Notes: generated by a model not told the origin, from the letters alone. Numbered from the stretch's first letter, positions 9,418-19,296 are shown. The stretch is DNA of 36,169 bases from Candidatus Pacearchaeota archaeon (GCA_018304145.1 JAGVWU010000004.1:1-36169), one strand, 5' to 3'. Numbers and translations: made by a program.

Positions 9418-11215
9418 TTCTGCTAATCAAAAATTGAAAATTTTTTGCAATGAATTAAAACAAAAAGTAAACTTAAATAAAAATATTCTTTTGGTCAATC
9501 TTCCACAATTTTCCTTGGAAAGATTTGAAAGAGAGGTTGCAAAAAACAAAGGATATTATTCTTATCCTCCAACAGGGTTACAATATCTGGTTTCTGCATT
9601 AAAGAACAGGGATTTAGAAATTGACATTTTAGATTTGAATTACGAATTTTTGAAAAAAGTTATTTCTGACGACTCATTTAATTCATTTGACTGGATAGAT
9701 ATTTTAAAAGAAAAAATTAAAAAAAAGAATTATCCAATAATAGGGATTTCAAACTTTTTTTATGTTGATGCTCCTTATCTCTTTGAAATATCCAAGTTTT
9801 TAAGAAATAATCATGAATGCATCATAATACTTGGCGGCCAGAACGCCACTTATAATGCCGAAGATTTTTTAAAAAAAAATTATGGTGATTTTGTCTGCAA
9901 AAGAGAATCTGAAAACAAAATAAATTTTTTATTAGATAATATTTATGATTCAGAACAAAGATACAAGCCGACACCGGGAATCTTATTTAAATACAATGAT
10001 AAAATTGAGGAAACTTGTGGAGAAGAAGATATTGTTGAATTAAAGGGGAATCTTATTGATGCTCATAAAATTATTCCAATAGAATATTATTGCAAAGCAG
10101 GTTCGTTAAGCCCCTATTCAAGAATGGCTGGAGTTGATACTCCTTTTGCAGGAATTCTTTTAAATAGAGGATGCAGAGGCAATTGCGAATTCTGCGATGT
10201 AAGAGATTATACTGGAAGGAAGAACAGAACCCGAGAAATAAAAGATTTTTTGGATGAGTTGGAATATCTGAACAAAGAAAGAGGCATAATATTTTTTGAA
10301 TTTCTTGATGATGATTTTACAAGAAGTAAGGATAAAGCAATTGAAGCAATGAATGGGATAATAAAAAGAGGAATAAAAATTAAATGGGGTTCTAATAATG
10401 GACTGATAGCAAGCACTTTAGACGAGGAACTTATGGAAAAAATAAGGGATTCTGGATGCATTGGTTTTAAGATAGGAGTTGAATCTGGAAATCCGGAGAT
10501 ACTTCTAAAAATACGCAAACCAGGAACAATAGATACCTTTAGAAAATTTTCTAAAATTGCTCAGGGATTTCCTGAAATTTTTATTGTTGATAATTATATT
10601 CTTGGATTTCCTAATGAGGCATTTAAACAGATTTTAAACAGTTTCAATTTTTCCATTGAAATGAATCTAGACTGGTCTTCTTTTGCATTGTACCAACAGA
10701 ATGAAAGCTCTTTAAATCAAATAAAAGAAAAAAATGAGAGAAAAGATTTTATTCCTGCAAAAGATTTTGAAAAGGGACAGATAATTACTGATAAAAATAT
10801 TTTAGAGTGTATAGATATTTTTAAAATTCCTTCTGAGACTATTGTTTCTAAAGACCAGCTTAATCATATCTGGTTTAGCTTTAATCTTATAAGAAATTTT
10901 ATAGAAAATAAAAACCTGAAATATAGCGGGAATCCTGAAAAATTTATTTCATGGACTTCAGCTATTGAAGAAAGATATCCTACACATCCTTATATTAATT
11001 TTTTCCTGGCCTTAGCCAACAATCTTACAGGAAATAAAACTGAGGCTGAAAATCAGTATAAAAAAACAATTAAAAACATGGAAAGTGGGTACTGGATGCA
11101 AAGGCTTAAATCTTTTGGAATAATAGAAATTTTGGAAAATTTTCCCATAACAATTGAAGAAACAAAAAAAAGTCTTGATTTTTTAAGAAAAAAATGGAAA
11201 AATCAAATGGAGTAA
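9386..11215 (+). CDS. B12-binding radical SAM protein with C-terminal TPR-like segment
   Basis: ILLVNLPQFSLE...YPPTGLQYLVSALKNRD N-term; IILGGQNATYNAEDFL; LNRGCRGNCEFCDVRDYTGRKNRTREIKDFLDEL; IEFLDDDFTRSKDKAIEAMN-like motif; C-term ALANNLTGNKTEAENQYKKTIKN. Confidence 0.9.
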   Translation: METGDTQLLHNSANQKLKIFCNELKQKVNLNKNILLVNLPQFSLERFEREVAKNKGYYSYPPTGLQYLVSALKNRDLEIDILDLNYEFLKKVISDDSFNSFDWIDILKEKIKKKNYPIIGISNFFYVDAPYLFEISKFLRNNHECIIILGGQNATYNAEDFLKKNYGDFVCKRESENKINFLLDNIYDSEQRYKPTPGILFKYNDKIEETCGEEDIVELKGNLIDAHKIIPIEYYCKAGSLSPYSRMAGVDTPFAGILLNRGCRGNCEFCDVRDYTGRKNRTREIKDFLDELEYLNKERGIIFFEFLDDDFTRSKDKAIEAMNGIIKRGIKIKWGSNNGLIASTLDEELMEKIRDSGCIGFKIGVESGNPEILLKIRKPGTIDTFRKFSKIAQGFPEIFIVDNYILGFPNEAFKQILNSFNFSIEMNLDWSSFALYQQNESSLNQIKEKNERKDFIPAKDFEKGQIITDKNILECIDIFKIPSETIVSKDQLNHIWFSFNLIRNFIENKNLKYSGNPEKFISWTSAIEERYPTHPYINFFLALANNLTGNKTEAENQYKKTIKNMESGYWMQRLKSFGIIEILENFPITIEETKKSLDFLRKKWKNQME

Positions 11216-12066
11216 TAGTCTTTGGTGCGTCTGGACTTATTGGAAGATATTTGTATACTTATTTAAAAAATAATGGGGAAAAAGTAATTGGAACTTATTT
11301 TGAAAATCCGGAAGAGGGGTTGATTCATTACGACCTTGTTAATTCTTCTATTGACGAACTTGATCTAAGAGACATTAAATATGCTATAATTTCTTCTGCA
11401 GCAACAAAACTGGATAAATGCAAAGATAATCCGGAATACTCCCAAAAAGTAAATGTATTTGGAATTAAAAAATTAATAAAAGAAGTTTCTAAAAAAGGAA
11501 TAATTCCGGTTTTTATGTCTTCTGCTTCGGTTTTTAATGGATTGACCGGCGGATATTCAGAGGAGGATGAAAGAGACCCTATTTCATTATATGGAAAACA
11601 AAAAGTTGAAGTTGAAGATTTTTTAATTTCAAATTTTAAGGACTATTTAATAATAAGACCTGGAAAAATCTTTGGAGTTCAAAAATGTGAGGGTGTTTTA
11701 TTCACAGATTGGTATGAAAAATATAAAAAAAATGAGGAGATATTATGTGCTGATGACGAGCAACTAGCACCAACCTATGCAAAAGATGTTGCAGAGGGGA
11801 TAGCAATTTTAATTCAAAAAAACTGCAAAGGAATCTATCATGTAAATTATCCCGAACATTTTAGCAGATATGAAATGGCTTTGAATTTTTTTTCTTTTTT
11901 AGGAATAAACTATAATAAATTCAGAAGCTGTTCTATAAAAGATTTTAATTTTTCAGAAAAAAGAATGAAAAACAGTTATTTAAACATTTCAAAATTCATA
12001 AAAGAAACTGGGTTCAGATTCACTCCTTTGGAAGAATGCTATAAAGAAATAATAAAGAATATATAA
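11194..12066 (+). CDS. NAD(P)-dependent sugar epimerase/reductase, RmlD-like SDR
   Basis: VIVFGASGLIGRYLYTYLKNNGEKVIGTY (Rossmann), SSASVFNG, YGKQKVEVEDF (YxxxK), LIIRPGKIFG, APTYAKDVAEGI. Confidence 0.85.
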   Translation: MEKSNGVIVFGASGLIGRYLYTYLKNNGEKVIGTYFENPEEGLIHYDLVNSSIDELDLRDIKYAIISSAATKLDKCKDNPEYSQKVNVFGIKKLIKEVSKKGIIPVFMSSASVFNGLTGGYSEEDERDPISLYGKQKVEVEDFLISNFKDYLIIRPGKIFGVQKCEGVLFTDWYEKYKKNEEILCADDEQLAPTYAKDVAEGIAILIQKNCKGIYHVNYPEHFSRYEMALNFFSFLGINYNKFRSCSIKDFNFSEKRMKNSYLNISKFIKETGFRFTPLEECYKEIIKNI

Positions 12067-12099
12067 ACTTAAAAGTTAACTTTTTAATATTATTAAAAT

Positions 12100-14118
12100 A
12101 TGAAAAAGAAAATATACCTAGCACAATTTGGAACAGGCTCTAGTGTAAATCTTCTTCCATTGGCAGCTGGACAGTTAGTTTCCAGATTAAAAAAGGAAAA
12201 AGATTTTTTAGAAGATTATGAATTAGAAGAAATAATTTTTAGAAGAGAAAATCCAGAAATCATTGTTTCAAAGATGAGTAATGTGTTGGTTGCTGGATTT
12301 TCCTGTTTTTTATGGAACACCAACCACAGTCTAGCTGTTGCAAAAAAAGTCAAAGAAAAGTTTCCGGATTCCTTGATTGTTTTTGGGGGGCCTTCAATTC
12401 CAAAAGATAAAAGATTAGTTGAAAATTTTTTAAAAAATAATAATTTTATTGACGTTATTGCATTGGATGAGGGTGAAGAAGTTTTTACAGAGATATGCAA
12501 GAAATTTGCAAATAAAGAAAGTTTTGAAAAAATAGCAGGAATTATTTATAAAGAAGATGGAAGTCTAAAAATAAACCCTTTAGATAAATGTGTTGATATG
12601 AATAATTTACCTTCACCCTATGTAGATGGAACTTTTGAGGAATTTTATAAAAAATATTCCTCAGATTTTTCTGGAATAATACTTGAAACAAATAGAGGAT
12701 GCCCCTATAGCTGCACTTATTGCACTTGGGGGAACCAACTTTTTAAAAACCTAAGAGAAAAACCTATTGAAATTGTTAAAAAAGAAATTGAATGGGTTGG
12801 AAGAAATAACATCAAATATATTGCTTTGTCTGATGCAAATTTTGGAATAAGAAAAAGAGATATTGACTTTGTCAATCTTTTAGCTGAAACAAAGCAAAAA
12901 TATGGTTTTCCAAAGTTTATTTCTGTTAGCTGGGTTAAGGATTCTTCAGATAAAGTTCTAAAAATAGCAGAAATTTTAAAGAAAAATGAAATAGGATTCA
13001 GAATAACCTTGTCTCTACAAAGCTTAAATCCCGAAGTTGTAAAAGCAATCAATAGAGTAAATATAAGACAAAAAGATTTCAATAATATAAAAGATGCCTA
13101 TAGGAAAGATAACCTTTATTCATATACCGAGCTTATATTCGGGCTTCCGTTGGAAAGCTATGAATCTTACATTTCAGGAATTGAAAATTCTTTGAGCCCT
13201 AGTGTTTTTGATCAGCTATATGTTTATCCGTTGTTCCTTTTCCCTAATACTGAAATGGGTTCTCCAGAGAGCAGAGAGAAATATGGAATTGAATCTAATA
13301 AAGTTGAATGCATTTACACAAAAAGCAAAGTCGAAAACGAAATCAAAGAAGAAGTTGAAATTGTTATAGGTCATAAATTCATGCCCAAAGACAAATGGGT
13401 TGAAGCATTTGTAGTAGGATATCATACGCTTGGAATGCATGATGATAGATTGATGTTTTTCGTTTTTAATTATCTAAAAAAAGAATATAATATTAAGATT
13501 ACAGATTTGACAAGTTTTGCAAAAGAATATTCTGAAAAAGAAAATTTAAAGAATGTTGCAAAATCCTTTTCATTGCTAAAAGAAAGGGCTTTGGGTGTTC
13601 AAAAAGAATGCAAAGACCACCTTATAAGGCCCAGAACCTATGGAGAAATACCTTTTGATCCTCCAGAGGGAGTTTTTTTAGAGATTCTTCTTAATAAAGA
13701 TGAGTTTCATAAAGAGTTTTTTGAAATTGTAAAAAAATATCTGGAAAAGAATGAAATGAATTATGATGAAAAAAAATTAGAGGATTTGTTCAAATTTCAA
13801 AACGCTATAATAGCTCATCCAAACGGGTCAAACTCAAAAGTTTTAAAATTAGATTATGATTGGATTAAATATTTCAAATATTCTTTTCATTTGAAAGAAG
13901 AACCTCTTGAACATAAACCTCAGAATTTAATAGTAATAGATATTAAACCTTCTAATGGAGATTCAAAAAAATTTCTTAAGAATCATTTTGATATAAGAGG
14001 TGTTCCTGCATTTTGCCTTCTTTATAATCAAGAAGGCAAACTTGTATTTCCTCCTGTTAAAATGCAGCATCTTGAGGCTCCAGAAAGGATTAATAATAAA
14101 ATAAATACAAGAATTTAA
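12100..14118 (+). CDS. B12-binding radical SAM protein (paralogue of 24125..26140)
   Basis: VAGFSCFLWNTNHSLAVAKKVKEKFPDSLIVFGGPSIP; ETNRGCPYSCTYCTWGNQLFKN (CxxxCxxC); LSDANFGI; LIFGLPLESYESY; long C-terminal extension. Confidence 0.9.
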   Translation: MKKKIYLAQFGTGSSVNLLPLAAGQLVSRLKKEKDFLEDYELEEIIFRRENPEIIVSKMSNVLVAGFSCFLWNTNHSLAVAKKVKEKFPDSLIVFGGPSIPKDKRLVENFLKNNNFIDVIALDEGEEVFTEICKKFANKESFEKIAGIIYKEDGSLKINPLDKCVDMNNLPSPYVDGTFEEFYKKYSSDFSGIILETNRGCPYSCTYCTWGNQLFKNLREKPIEIVKKEIEWVGRNNIKYIALSDANFGIRKRDIDFVNLLAETKQKYGFPKFISVSWVKDSSDKVLKIAEILKKNEIGFRITLSLQSLNPEVVKAINRVNIRQKDFNNIKDAYRKDNLYSYTELIFGLPLESYESYISGIENSLSPSVFDQLYVYPLFLFPNTEMGSPESREKYGIESNKVECIYTKSKVENEIKEEVEIVIGHKFMPKDKWVEAFVVGYHTLGMHDDRLMFFVFNYLKKEYNIKITDLTSFAKEYSEKENLKNVAKSFSLLKERALGVQKECKDHLIRPRTYGEIPFDPPEGVFLEILLNKDEFHKEFFEIVKKYLEKNEMNYDEKKLEDLFKFQNAIIAHPNGSNSKVLKLDYDWIKYFKYSFHLKEEPLEHKPQNLIVIDIKPSNGDSKKFLKNHFDIRGVPAFCLLYNQEGKLVFPPVKMQHLEAPERINNKINTRI

Positions 14119-14142
14119 ATACTATTAAGATAATAAAAAATT

Positions 14143-15546
14143 ATGGGTGAAAAAGTTAAATTTCCTTCAATGGAGCTAATTAAAAAGTATGATAAAAGGG
14201 GCTCTTTTTATACAGATTATCCTGCGTTAGGATTATGGGAACAAGGATTTTCAGATAAGCAATATAGAGAGGCCCTTAATGAGTTAGTTGAATCTGGAGA
14301 AAATTTGCCTATTTTCTTTTATCTGCATTTTCCATACTGTCCAAAACAGTGTTTTTATTGCATGTGTTTTTCAGAGATAACTGCGAGTCATGAAAAAATA
14401 AATGAATTTTTAGATAATCTTGGAAAGGAAATTGATATGCTTAAAGATTTTTTTTATAAAAAAGGATACAAACCTCTTTTTAAAAAAGTCCATCTTGGAG
14501 GTGGTTCACCATCAATGATGAATGAAGAAGAATTTAAAATTATGCAGAACCATCTTAAAAAAATTATTGATTTTGATAAAGTAGAAGAATATGCAATTGA
14601 AGTAGATCCAAGACATACCAGTCCTGAAAAGATGATTTTTTATCATAAAATGGGTATTGATAGAATATCTTTGGGTGTGCAAGAATTTGATTTAGAGGTT
14701 CAGAAAGCAATAAACCGGGTTCAACCAGTTGAAACTATTGAAAAAATAATGACTCCTGAGATTAGAAAATATTTCAAAAGTTTTAATTTTGATATTATTT
14801 ATGGTTTACCAAGACAGACAAGAGAGTCATTCAGAAAAACCATGGAAAATGTGATTCGTCTTTCTCCAGACAGATTAGGAGTATGTATTTTAGGATGGAG
14901 ACCTGATATTTTCAAGCATCAAAAACTAATCTATCAAGAAGAACTTCCTAGTTTAGAAGAATCTAATCTAATGAATTTTGATGCTGTGCAAATGCTTACT
15001 GATGCTGGTTATGAAAGAATAGGGATAGATCATTTTGCAAAACCTACTGAAAATTTAGCTGTTACAAAGAAACAAGGAAAATTACATAGAAGTGCCATGG
15101 GTTACAATCCTGGTGATTATATTGAAATGGTAGGGCTTGGACATTCTGGAATGAACAGAATATTGAATTATTATTTTCAAAGAGAATATAGTCTTGAAAA
15201 GTATTATGCTGCACTAAACGAAGGAAAATTTCCAATATTTAGAGGTTATAAACTGAGCAAAGATCAAGAAATAAGAAGAGATATCATGGAAAAAATAATA
15301 TGCTATGATAAGGTTGATTTCAAAGAAATTGAAGAAAAATATGGTGTTAATTTTAAAGAATATTTCAAAATAGATTTAGGTGCTTTGAAAGAACTTATTG
15401 AAGATGGAATTGTCAAAGTTTATGAAAATCATCTAGAGATTACTCCAATAGGCACATTTTTTCACAGACATGTTTGCGCTGCTTTTGATGAACTTCTAAG
15501 ACGTGGAAGCGGATATAAGCATGCAAGAGATACTGCAGATCTTTGA
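14143..15546 (+). CDS. HemN-like (oxygen-independent coproporphyrinogen dehydrogenase-type) radical SAM protein
   Basis: YLHFPYCPKQCFYCMCFSE (CxxxCxxCxC), HLGGGSPSMMNEEEF, GVQEFDLEVQKAINRVQP, YGLPRQTRESF, IGIDHFAKPTENLAVTKKQGKLHR, C-terminal ITPIGTFFHRHVCAAFDELL; matches HemN architecture end to end. Confidence 0.9.
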   Translation: MGEKVKFPSMELIKKYDKRGSFYTDYPALGLWEQGFSDKQYREALNELVESGENLPIFFYLHFPYCPKQCFYCMCFSEITASHEKINEFLDNLGKEIDMLKDFFYKKGYKPLFKKVHLGGGSPSMMNEEEFKIMQNHLKKIIDFDKVEEYAIEVDPRHTSPEKMIFYHKMGIDRISLGVQEFDLEVQKAINRVQPVETIEKIMTPEIRKYFKSFNFDIIYGLPRQTRESFRKTMENVIRLSPDRLGVCILGWRPDIFKHQKLIYQEELPSLEESNLMNFDAVQMLTDAGYERIGIDHFAKPTENLAVTKKQGKLHRSAMGYNPGDYIEMVGLGHSGMNRILNYYFQREYSLEKYYAALNEGKFPIFRGYKLSKDQEIRRDIMEKIICYDKVDFKEIEEKYGVNFKEYFKIDLGALKELIEDGIVKVYENHLEITPIGTFFHRHVCAAFDELLRRGSGYKHARDTADL

Positions 15547-15587
15547 TAGTATATAAAGATTTAAAAACTTAAATAATTTTTAAAAAC

Positions 15588-16127
15588 ATGCTAAAAAAGG
15601 CTTTAATAATTACTTGGGAGGGTTATCAGGACAGTGAAGTCTTATATCCTTATTACAGATTACAAGAAGATGATTTTTATGTAGATATAGCTGCTGAAAA
15701 TCCTGGAGAGATTCACGGTATTCTAGGAACTAAAATTAAAGCAACTATTTCTGTTACAGAAATAAAAGTTGATAATTATGATTTATTAATTCTTCCAGGA
15801 GGAGTTAAAGCCCTTGAAAAAGTAAGGCAACAGAAAATAGTTTTAGATTTCATTCATGAATGGAATGAACAGGGAAAAATAATAGGAGATATTTGCCATG
15901 GAACTCAGCTTTTAATTTCTGCAAAAGTAACTATTGGAAGAAGAATATCTGCATACTATAGCATTAAAGATGATGTTGAAAATTCAGGAGCAACTTACGT
16001 AGATGCTCCCTATGTAACAGATAGAAATATTGTAAGTTCCCCTCATTATAATTATCTTGGTCCTTGGATGAAAGAAGTTTTAAGAGTTTTTTATTTACAC
16101 AATGATAAAAAGAATGAATATAACTGA
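15588..16127 (+). CDS. DJ-1/PfpI family protein
   Basis: KALIITWEGYQDSEVLYPYYRLQE...LLILPGGVKALEKVR...IIGDICHGTQLLISAKV (Cys-His nucleophile elbow). Confidence 0.9.
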   Translation: MLKKALIITWEGYQDSEVLYPYYRLQEDDFYVDIAAENPGEIHGILGTKIKATISVTEIKVDNYDLLILPGGVKALEKVRQQKIVLDFIHEWNEQGKIIGDICHGTQLLISAKVTIGRRISAYYSIKDDVENSGATYVDAPYVTDRNIVSSPHYNYLGPWMKEVLRVFYLHNDKKNEYN

Positions 16128-18654
16128 AAATGACAAAAAAAGCATTTTAGAACATGAATGCCCTAAAGATTCTAATTTAAACAATACAAATTTTTCAGGA
16201 GTTGTAGTGAATAAGCCCTGGGGTTACGAATACCTTATGTTTCAAACTCCTGAAGTTTCTATATGGATGCTTTATATTAAAAAAGGATTTTCTACTTCCA
16301 TGCACTGCCATCCGAACAAAAAAACTTCTTTACTTGTTATTTCGGGTGAAGCTCTTTGCTCTACTTTAAATGAAAGTTTTGAGATTAGGGAAACTGAAGG
16401 GGTTATTTATAATAAAGGAGTTTTTCATATAACAGAGGCTCTATCTGAAAATGGAATTTTTGTAATGGAAGTTGAGACTCCTTCTGATAAGACTGATTTA
16501 TTCAGGTTAAAAGACAAATATAAAAGAGTTATGAAAGCTTATACTGAAAAGAAGAATATTACAAATAAAATTTATAATTATCATTATTTATTTTTAAATG
16601 AAAATATAAATAATTCTACAAACATATTTGGAAAATACAAAATTGTAATAAGAACCTTCAAGAATTCTGAAACTCTTATAAAGAATGTTGAAAATCTTGG
16701 ATTAAATATAGGTATAGTTTTATCTGGAGAAATCTATAATCCTGAGAAAAAAATTGAAATAGGGGATATTTTTGAAAAGTCCAATCTAAACAAAGCTAAA
16801 ATTATTTCTCCTGTAAAATTATTGCTTTTATGTGAAAGAAAAAATTTAATTAGATTATCAGATTATGTCATATCTTTTTTAGAAAAAAAGGGGATTAAAG
16901 ATGTTTTTTTAGTTTCAGGGGGCAACCTTATGTATTTACTTGAATCTACAAGAATAAACAAAAATATGAATCCTATTTGCAATCATCATGAACAAGCTTC
17001 AGCAATGGCTGCAGAAGGTTATTCAAAAATGACTGGAGAAACAGGATTTGCTATGGTCACTAGCGGACCTGGCGGTACCAATGCAATAACTGGTGTTGCT
17101 GGAGCCTGGATAGATTCTAATCCTATGCTGGTTATATCTGGACAATCCTATTCTACTCAGACAATTGGAAAATCCGGTTTAAGACAACTTGGAGTTCAGG
17201 AGATTAATATAGTAAATATTGTAAAGCCTATAACAAAATATGCTGTTATGGTGAGAGACCCAAAAAAAATAAAATATCATTTAGAAAAAGCCCTTTATCT
17301 TGCAAATTCTGGAAGGCCTGGGCCAGTTTGGATTGACATACCGATTAATATTCAGATGGCAATGATAGAAGAAAAAGAATTGGATTCTTTTATAATAAAA
17401 GAAACAAAAAAAGATAATTCTATGTTAATTGAAAATGTAAAATGTGCAATTGAAATGATTAATAATTCAAAAAGACCGGTAATTGTTTTAGGAAATGGGG
17501 TAAGGTTAGCACATGCGCAAAAAGATTTTTTTGAATTAGCTGAAAAACTTTCAATCCCAATTGTCACAACAAGAAATGCGAATGATTTGATTTGGGAAGA
17601 GCATCCGCTTTATGCTGGAAGACCGGGTTCATTTGGTTTGAGAGCTGCTAATTTTACTGTTCAGAACTCTGATTTAATTTTAAGCATAGGCTCTAGGATG
17701 GCTTTGGCTGTTACTGGATGGGCCTACAATGACTTTGCAAGAGGAGCTAAAAAAATATTAGTAGATATAGATGAAGCTGAATTAAAAAAACCAATAATAA
17801 AACCCGATCTTGCAATAAATGCAGATGCTAAATGTTTCATTGTTGAAATGCTTAAACAACTATCCAACTATGAAAAGAAAGATCTTTCAGAATGGAAAGC
17901 TAAAATAAAAAAATGGAAAGAAAAGTATCCAATCTGTCTTCCAGAATATAAAGAAATTAAAGATTCTGTTAATACTTATTATTTTACAGATGTTCTTTCA
18001 AAAAAATTGGAAGAAAGTGATGTCGTTGTAACTGATATGGGTATGAGCTTTCAGTGTGTGATGCAGGCATTTAAATTAAAAGAAAAAGAAAGGTTGTTAA
18101 CTTCAGCAGGATTAGCTGCAATGGGATTTGGACTTCCTGGAGCAATAGGTGCATGCATCGGCAACAATAAAAAAAGAACAATATGCATAACTGGAGACGG
18201 TGGCTTGATGATGAATATTCAAGAACTGCAGACTGTTGTCCATAATAATCTTCCTATAAAGATATTTGTTTTCAATAACAATGGCTACAGTACAATGAGA
18301 GAGACACAAAAAGCTTATTTTGAAGGGCTTATTGGCGCAGAGAAAGAAAGTGGAGTTAGTTTTCCAGATTTAGTAAAAGTTGCGCAATCCTTTAATATTA
18401 AAACTAAAAAAATAATGACTCAAGAAAATCTTGAAAAAGAAATAGAAGAGATTTTGAATTATCCCGGTCCTTTTTTTTGTGATATAAATGTTTCTGAATC
18501 CCAACAGGTAATGCCAAAACAAGGAGCATTCAGAAGACCAGATGGAAAGCCTGTTCCAAGGCCAATAGAAGATATGCTCCCATATATAGAAAGGGAAGAA
18601 TTTGAAAAAGAGATGATAATAGATCCAATTCCTTTTGATCCATATAAAGAGTAA
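16102..18654 (+). CDS. Fusion: N-terminal cupin (possibly two barrels) + acetolactate-synthase-like ThDP-dependent enzyme
   Basis: Cupin PWGYEYLMFQTP...GFSTSMHCHPNKKTSLLVISGEA...YNKGVFHITEAL. Second barrel-like segment IGIVLSGEIYNPEKKIEIGDIF. ThDP module from LIRLSDYVISFLEKKGIKDVFLVSGG, catalytic HHEQASAMAAEGYSK, SGPGGTNAITGV, GDGGLMMNIQELQTVVHNNLPIKIFVFNNNGY. The start may be the internal Met at 16114. Confidence 0.9.
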   Translation: MIKRMNITENDKKSILEHECPKDSNLNNTNFSGVVVNKPWGYEYLMFQTPEVSIWMLYIKKGFSTSMHCHPNKKTSLLVISGEALCSTLNESFEIRETEGVIYNKGVFHITEALSENGIFVMEVETPSDKTDLFRLKDKYKRVMKAYTEKKNITNKIYNYHYLFLNENINNSTNIFGKYKIVIRTFKNSETLIKNVENLGLNIGIVLSGEIYNPEKKIEIGDIFEKSNLNKAKIISPVKLLLLCERKNLIRLSDYVISFLEKKGIKDVFLVSGGNLMYLLESTRINKNMNPICNHHEQASAMAAEGYSKMTGETGFAMVTSGPGGTNAITGVAGAWIDSNPMLVISGQSYSTQTIGKSGLRQLGVQEINIVNIVKPITKYAVMVRDPKKIKYHLEKALYLANSGRPGPVWIDIPINIQMAMIEEKELDSFIIKETKKDNSMLIENVKCAIEMINNSKRPVIVLGNGVRLAHAQKDFFELAEKLSIPIVTTRNANDLIWEEHPLYAGRPGSFGLRAANFTVQNSDLILSIGSRMALAVTGWAYNDFARGAKKILVDIDEAELKKPIIKPDLAINADAKCFIVEMLKQLSNYEKKDLSEWKAKIKKWKEKYPICLPEYKEIKDSVNTYYFTDVLSKKLEESDVVVTDMGMSFQCVMQAFKLKEKERLLTSAGLAAMGFGLPGAIGACIGNNKKRTICITGDGGLMMNIQELQTVVHNNLPIKIFVFNNNGYSTMRETQKAYFEGLIGAEKESGVSFPDLVKVAQSFNIKTKKIMTQENLEKEIEEILNYPGPFFCDINVSESQQVMPKQGAFRRPDGKPVPRPIEDMLPYIEREEFEKEMIIDPIPFDPYKE

Positions 18655-18657
18655 AAT

Positions 18658-19296
18658 ATGGACATTAACTATAAAGCCATATTGTTTGATTTTGATGGAG
18701 TATTAGCAGAAACTATGGAAGAGCTTTTTCTTGCATGGAAAAACGCTTTTTTTAAATTTAACCTAGATATAAAAAAAGAAGATTATTTTATTTTAGAAGG
18801 TATGAAAGTTTTGGAGATTGCCAAAGCAATATCAAAAAAATACCTTGTTAATCCAAATCCTTCAGAAATTGTAAAATTGAAAGATGAATATTATTTTCAA
18901 AATAATAGATTTAAATTTTATAATGGCATAATTTCTTTGGTTGAAAGTTTAAAGAAAAATGGTAAATCTCTTGCAGTTGTTTCTGCTTCTTCAAAAGAAA
19001 AATTAGAAAAAACCGTTCCGAAAGATTTTCTTGAAAAATTTGATGCAGTTGTATGTTCAGAGGATTATTTTAATGGAAAACCTGATCCAGAACCTTATCT
19101 TACTGCAATGAAAAACTTAAATGTAAGTCCAGAAGAATGTATTGTTGTTGAAAATGCTCCTTTGGGAATAAAATCTGCAAAAAAAGCAGGAGCCTATTGC
19201 ATTGCATTAACAACCACTCTTGACAAGGAATATTTGAAAGAAGCTAATGTAATTTTAAACAATCATGAAGAATTAATATCTTATTTAAAAATATAA
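18658..19296 (+). CDS. HAD-superfamily hydrolase, beta-phosphoglucomutase-like
   Basis: AILFDFDGVLAETMEE (DxDG), VVSASSKEKLEKT, KPDPEPYLTAMKNLNVSPEECIVVENAPLGIKSAKKAGAYCIALTT. Confidence 0.93.
   Translation: MDINYKAILFDFDGVLAETMEELFLAWKNAFFKFNLDIKKEDYFILEGMKVLEIAKAISKKYLVNPNPSEIVKLKDEYYFQNNRFKFYNGIISLVESLKKNGKSLAVVSASSKEKLEKTVPKDFLEKFDAVVCSEDYFNGKPDPEPYLTAMKNLNVSPEECIVVENAPLGIKSAKKAGAYCIALTTTLDKEYLKEANVILNNHEELISYLKI

Noticed and set aside
12216-13440. Minus-strand ORFs inside the 12100-14118 rSAM gene (also 10207-10518 inside 9386-11215)
   Set aside because: Antisense shadows of clear radical-SAM genes; no homology-like motifs.
14143-15546. Annotation as hemN in haem biosynthesis
   Set aside because: Sequence family is HemN-like but the context gives no support for a haem pathway; function left open.
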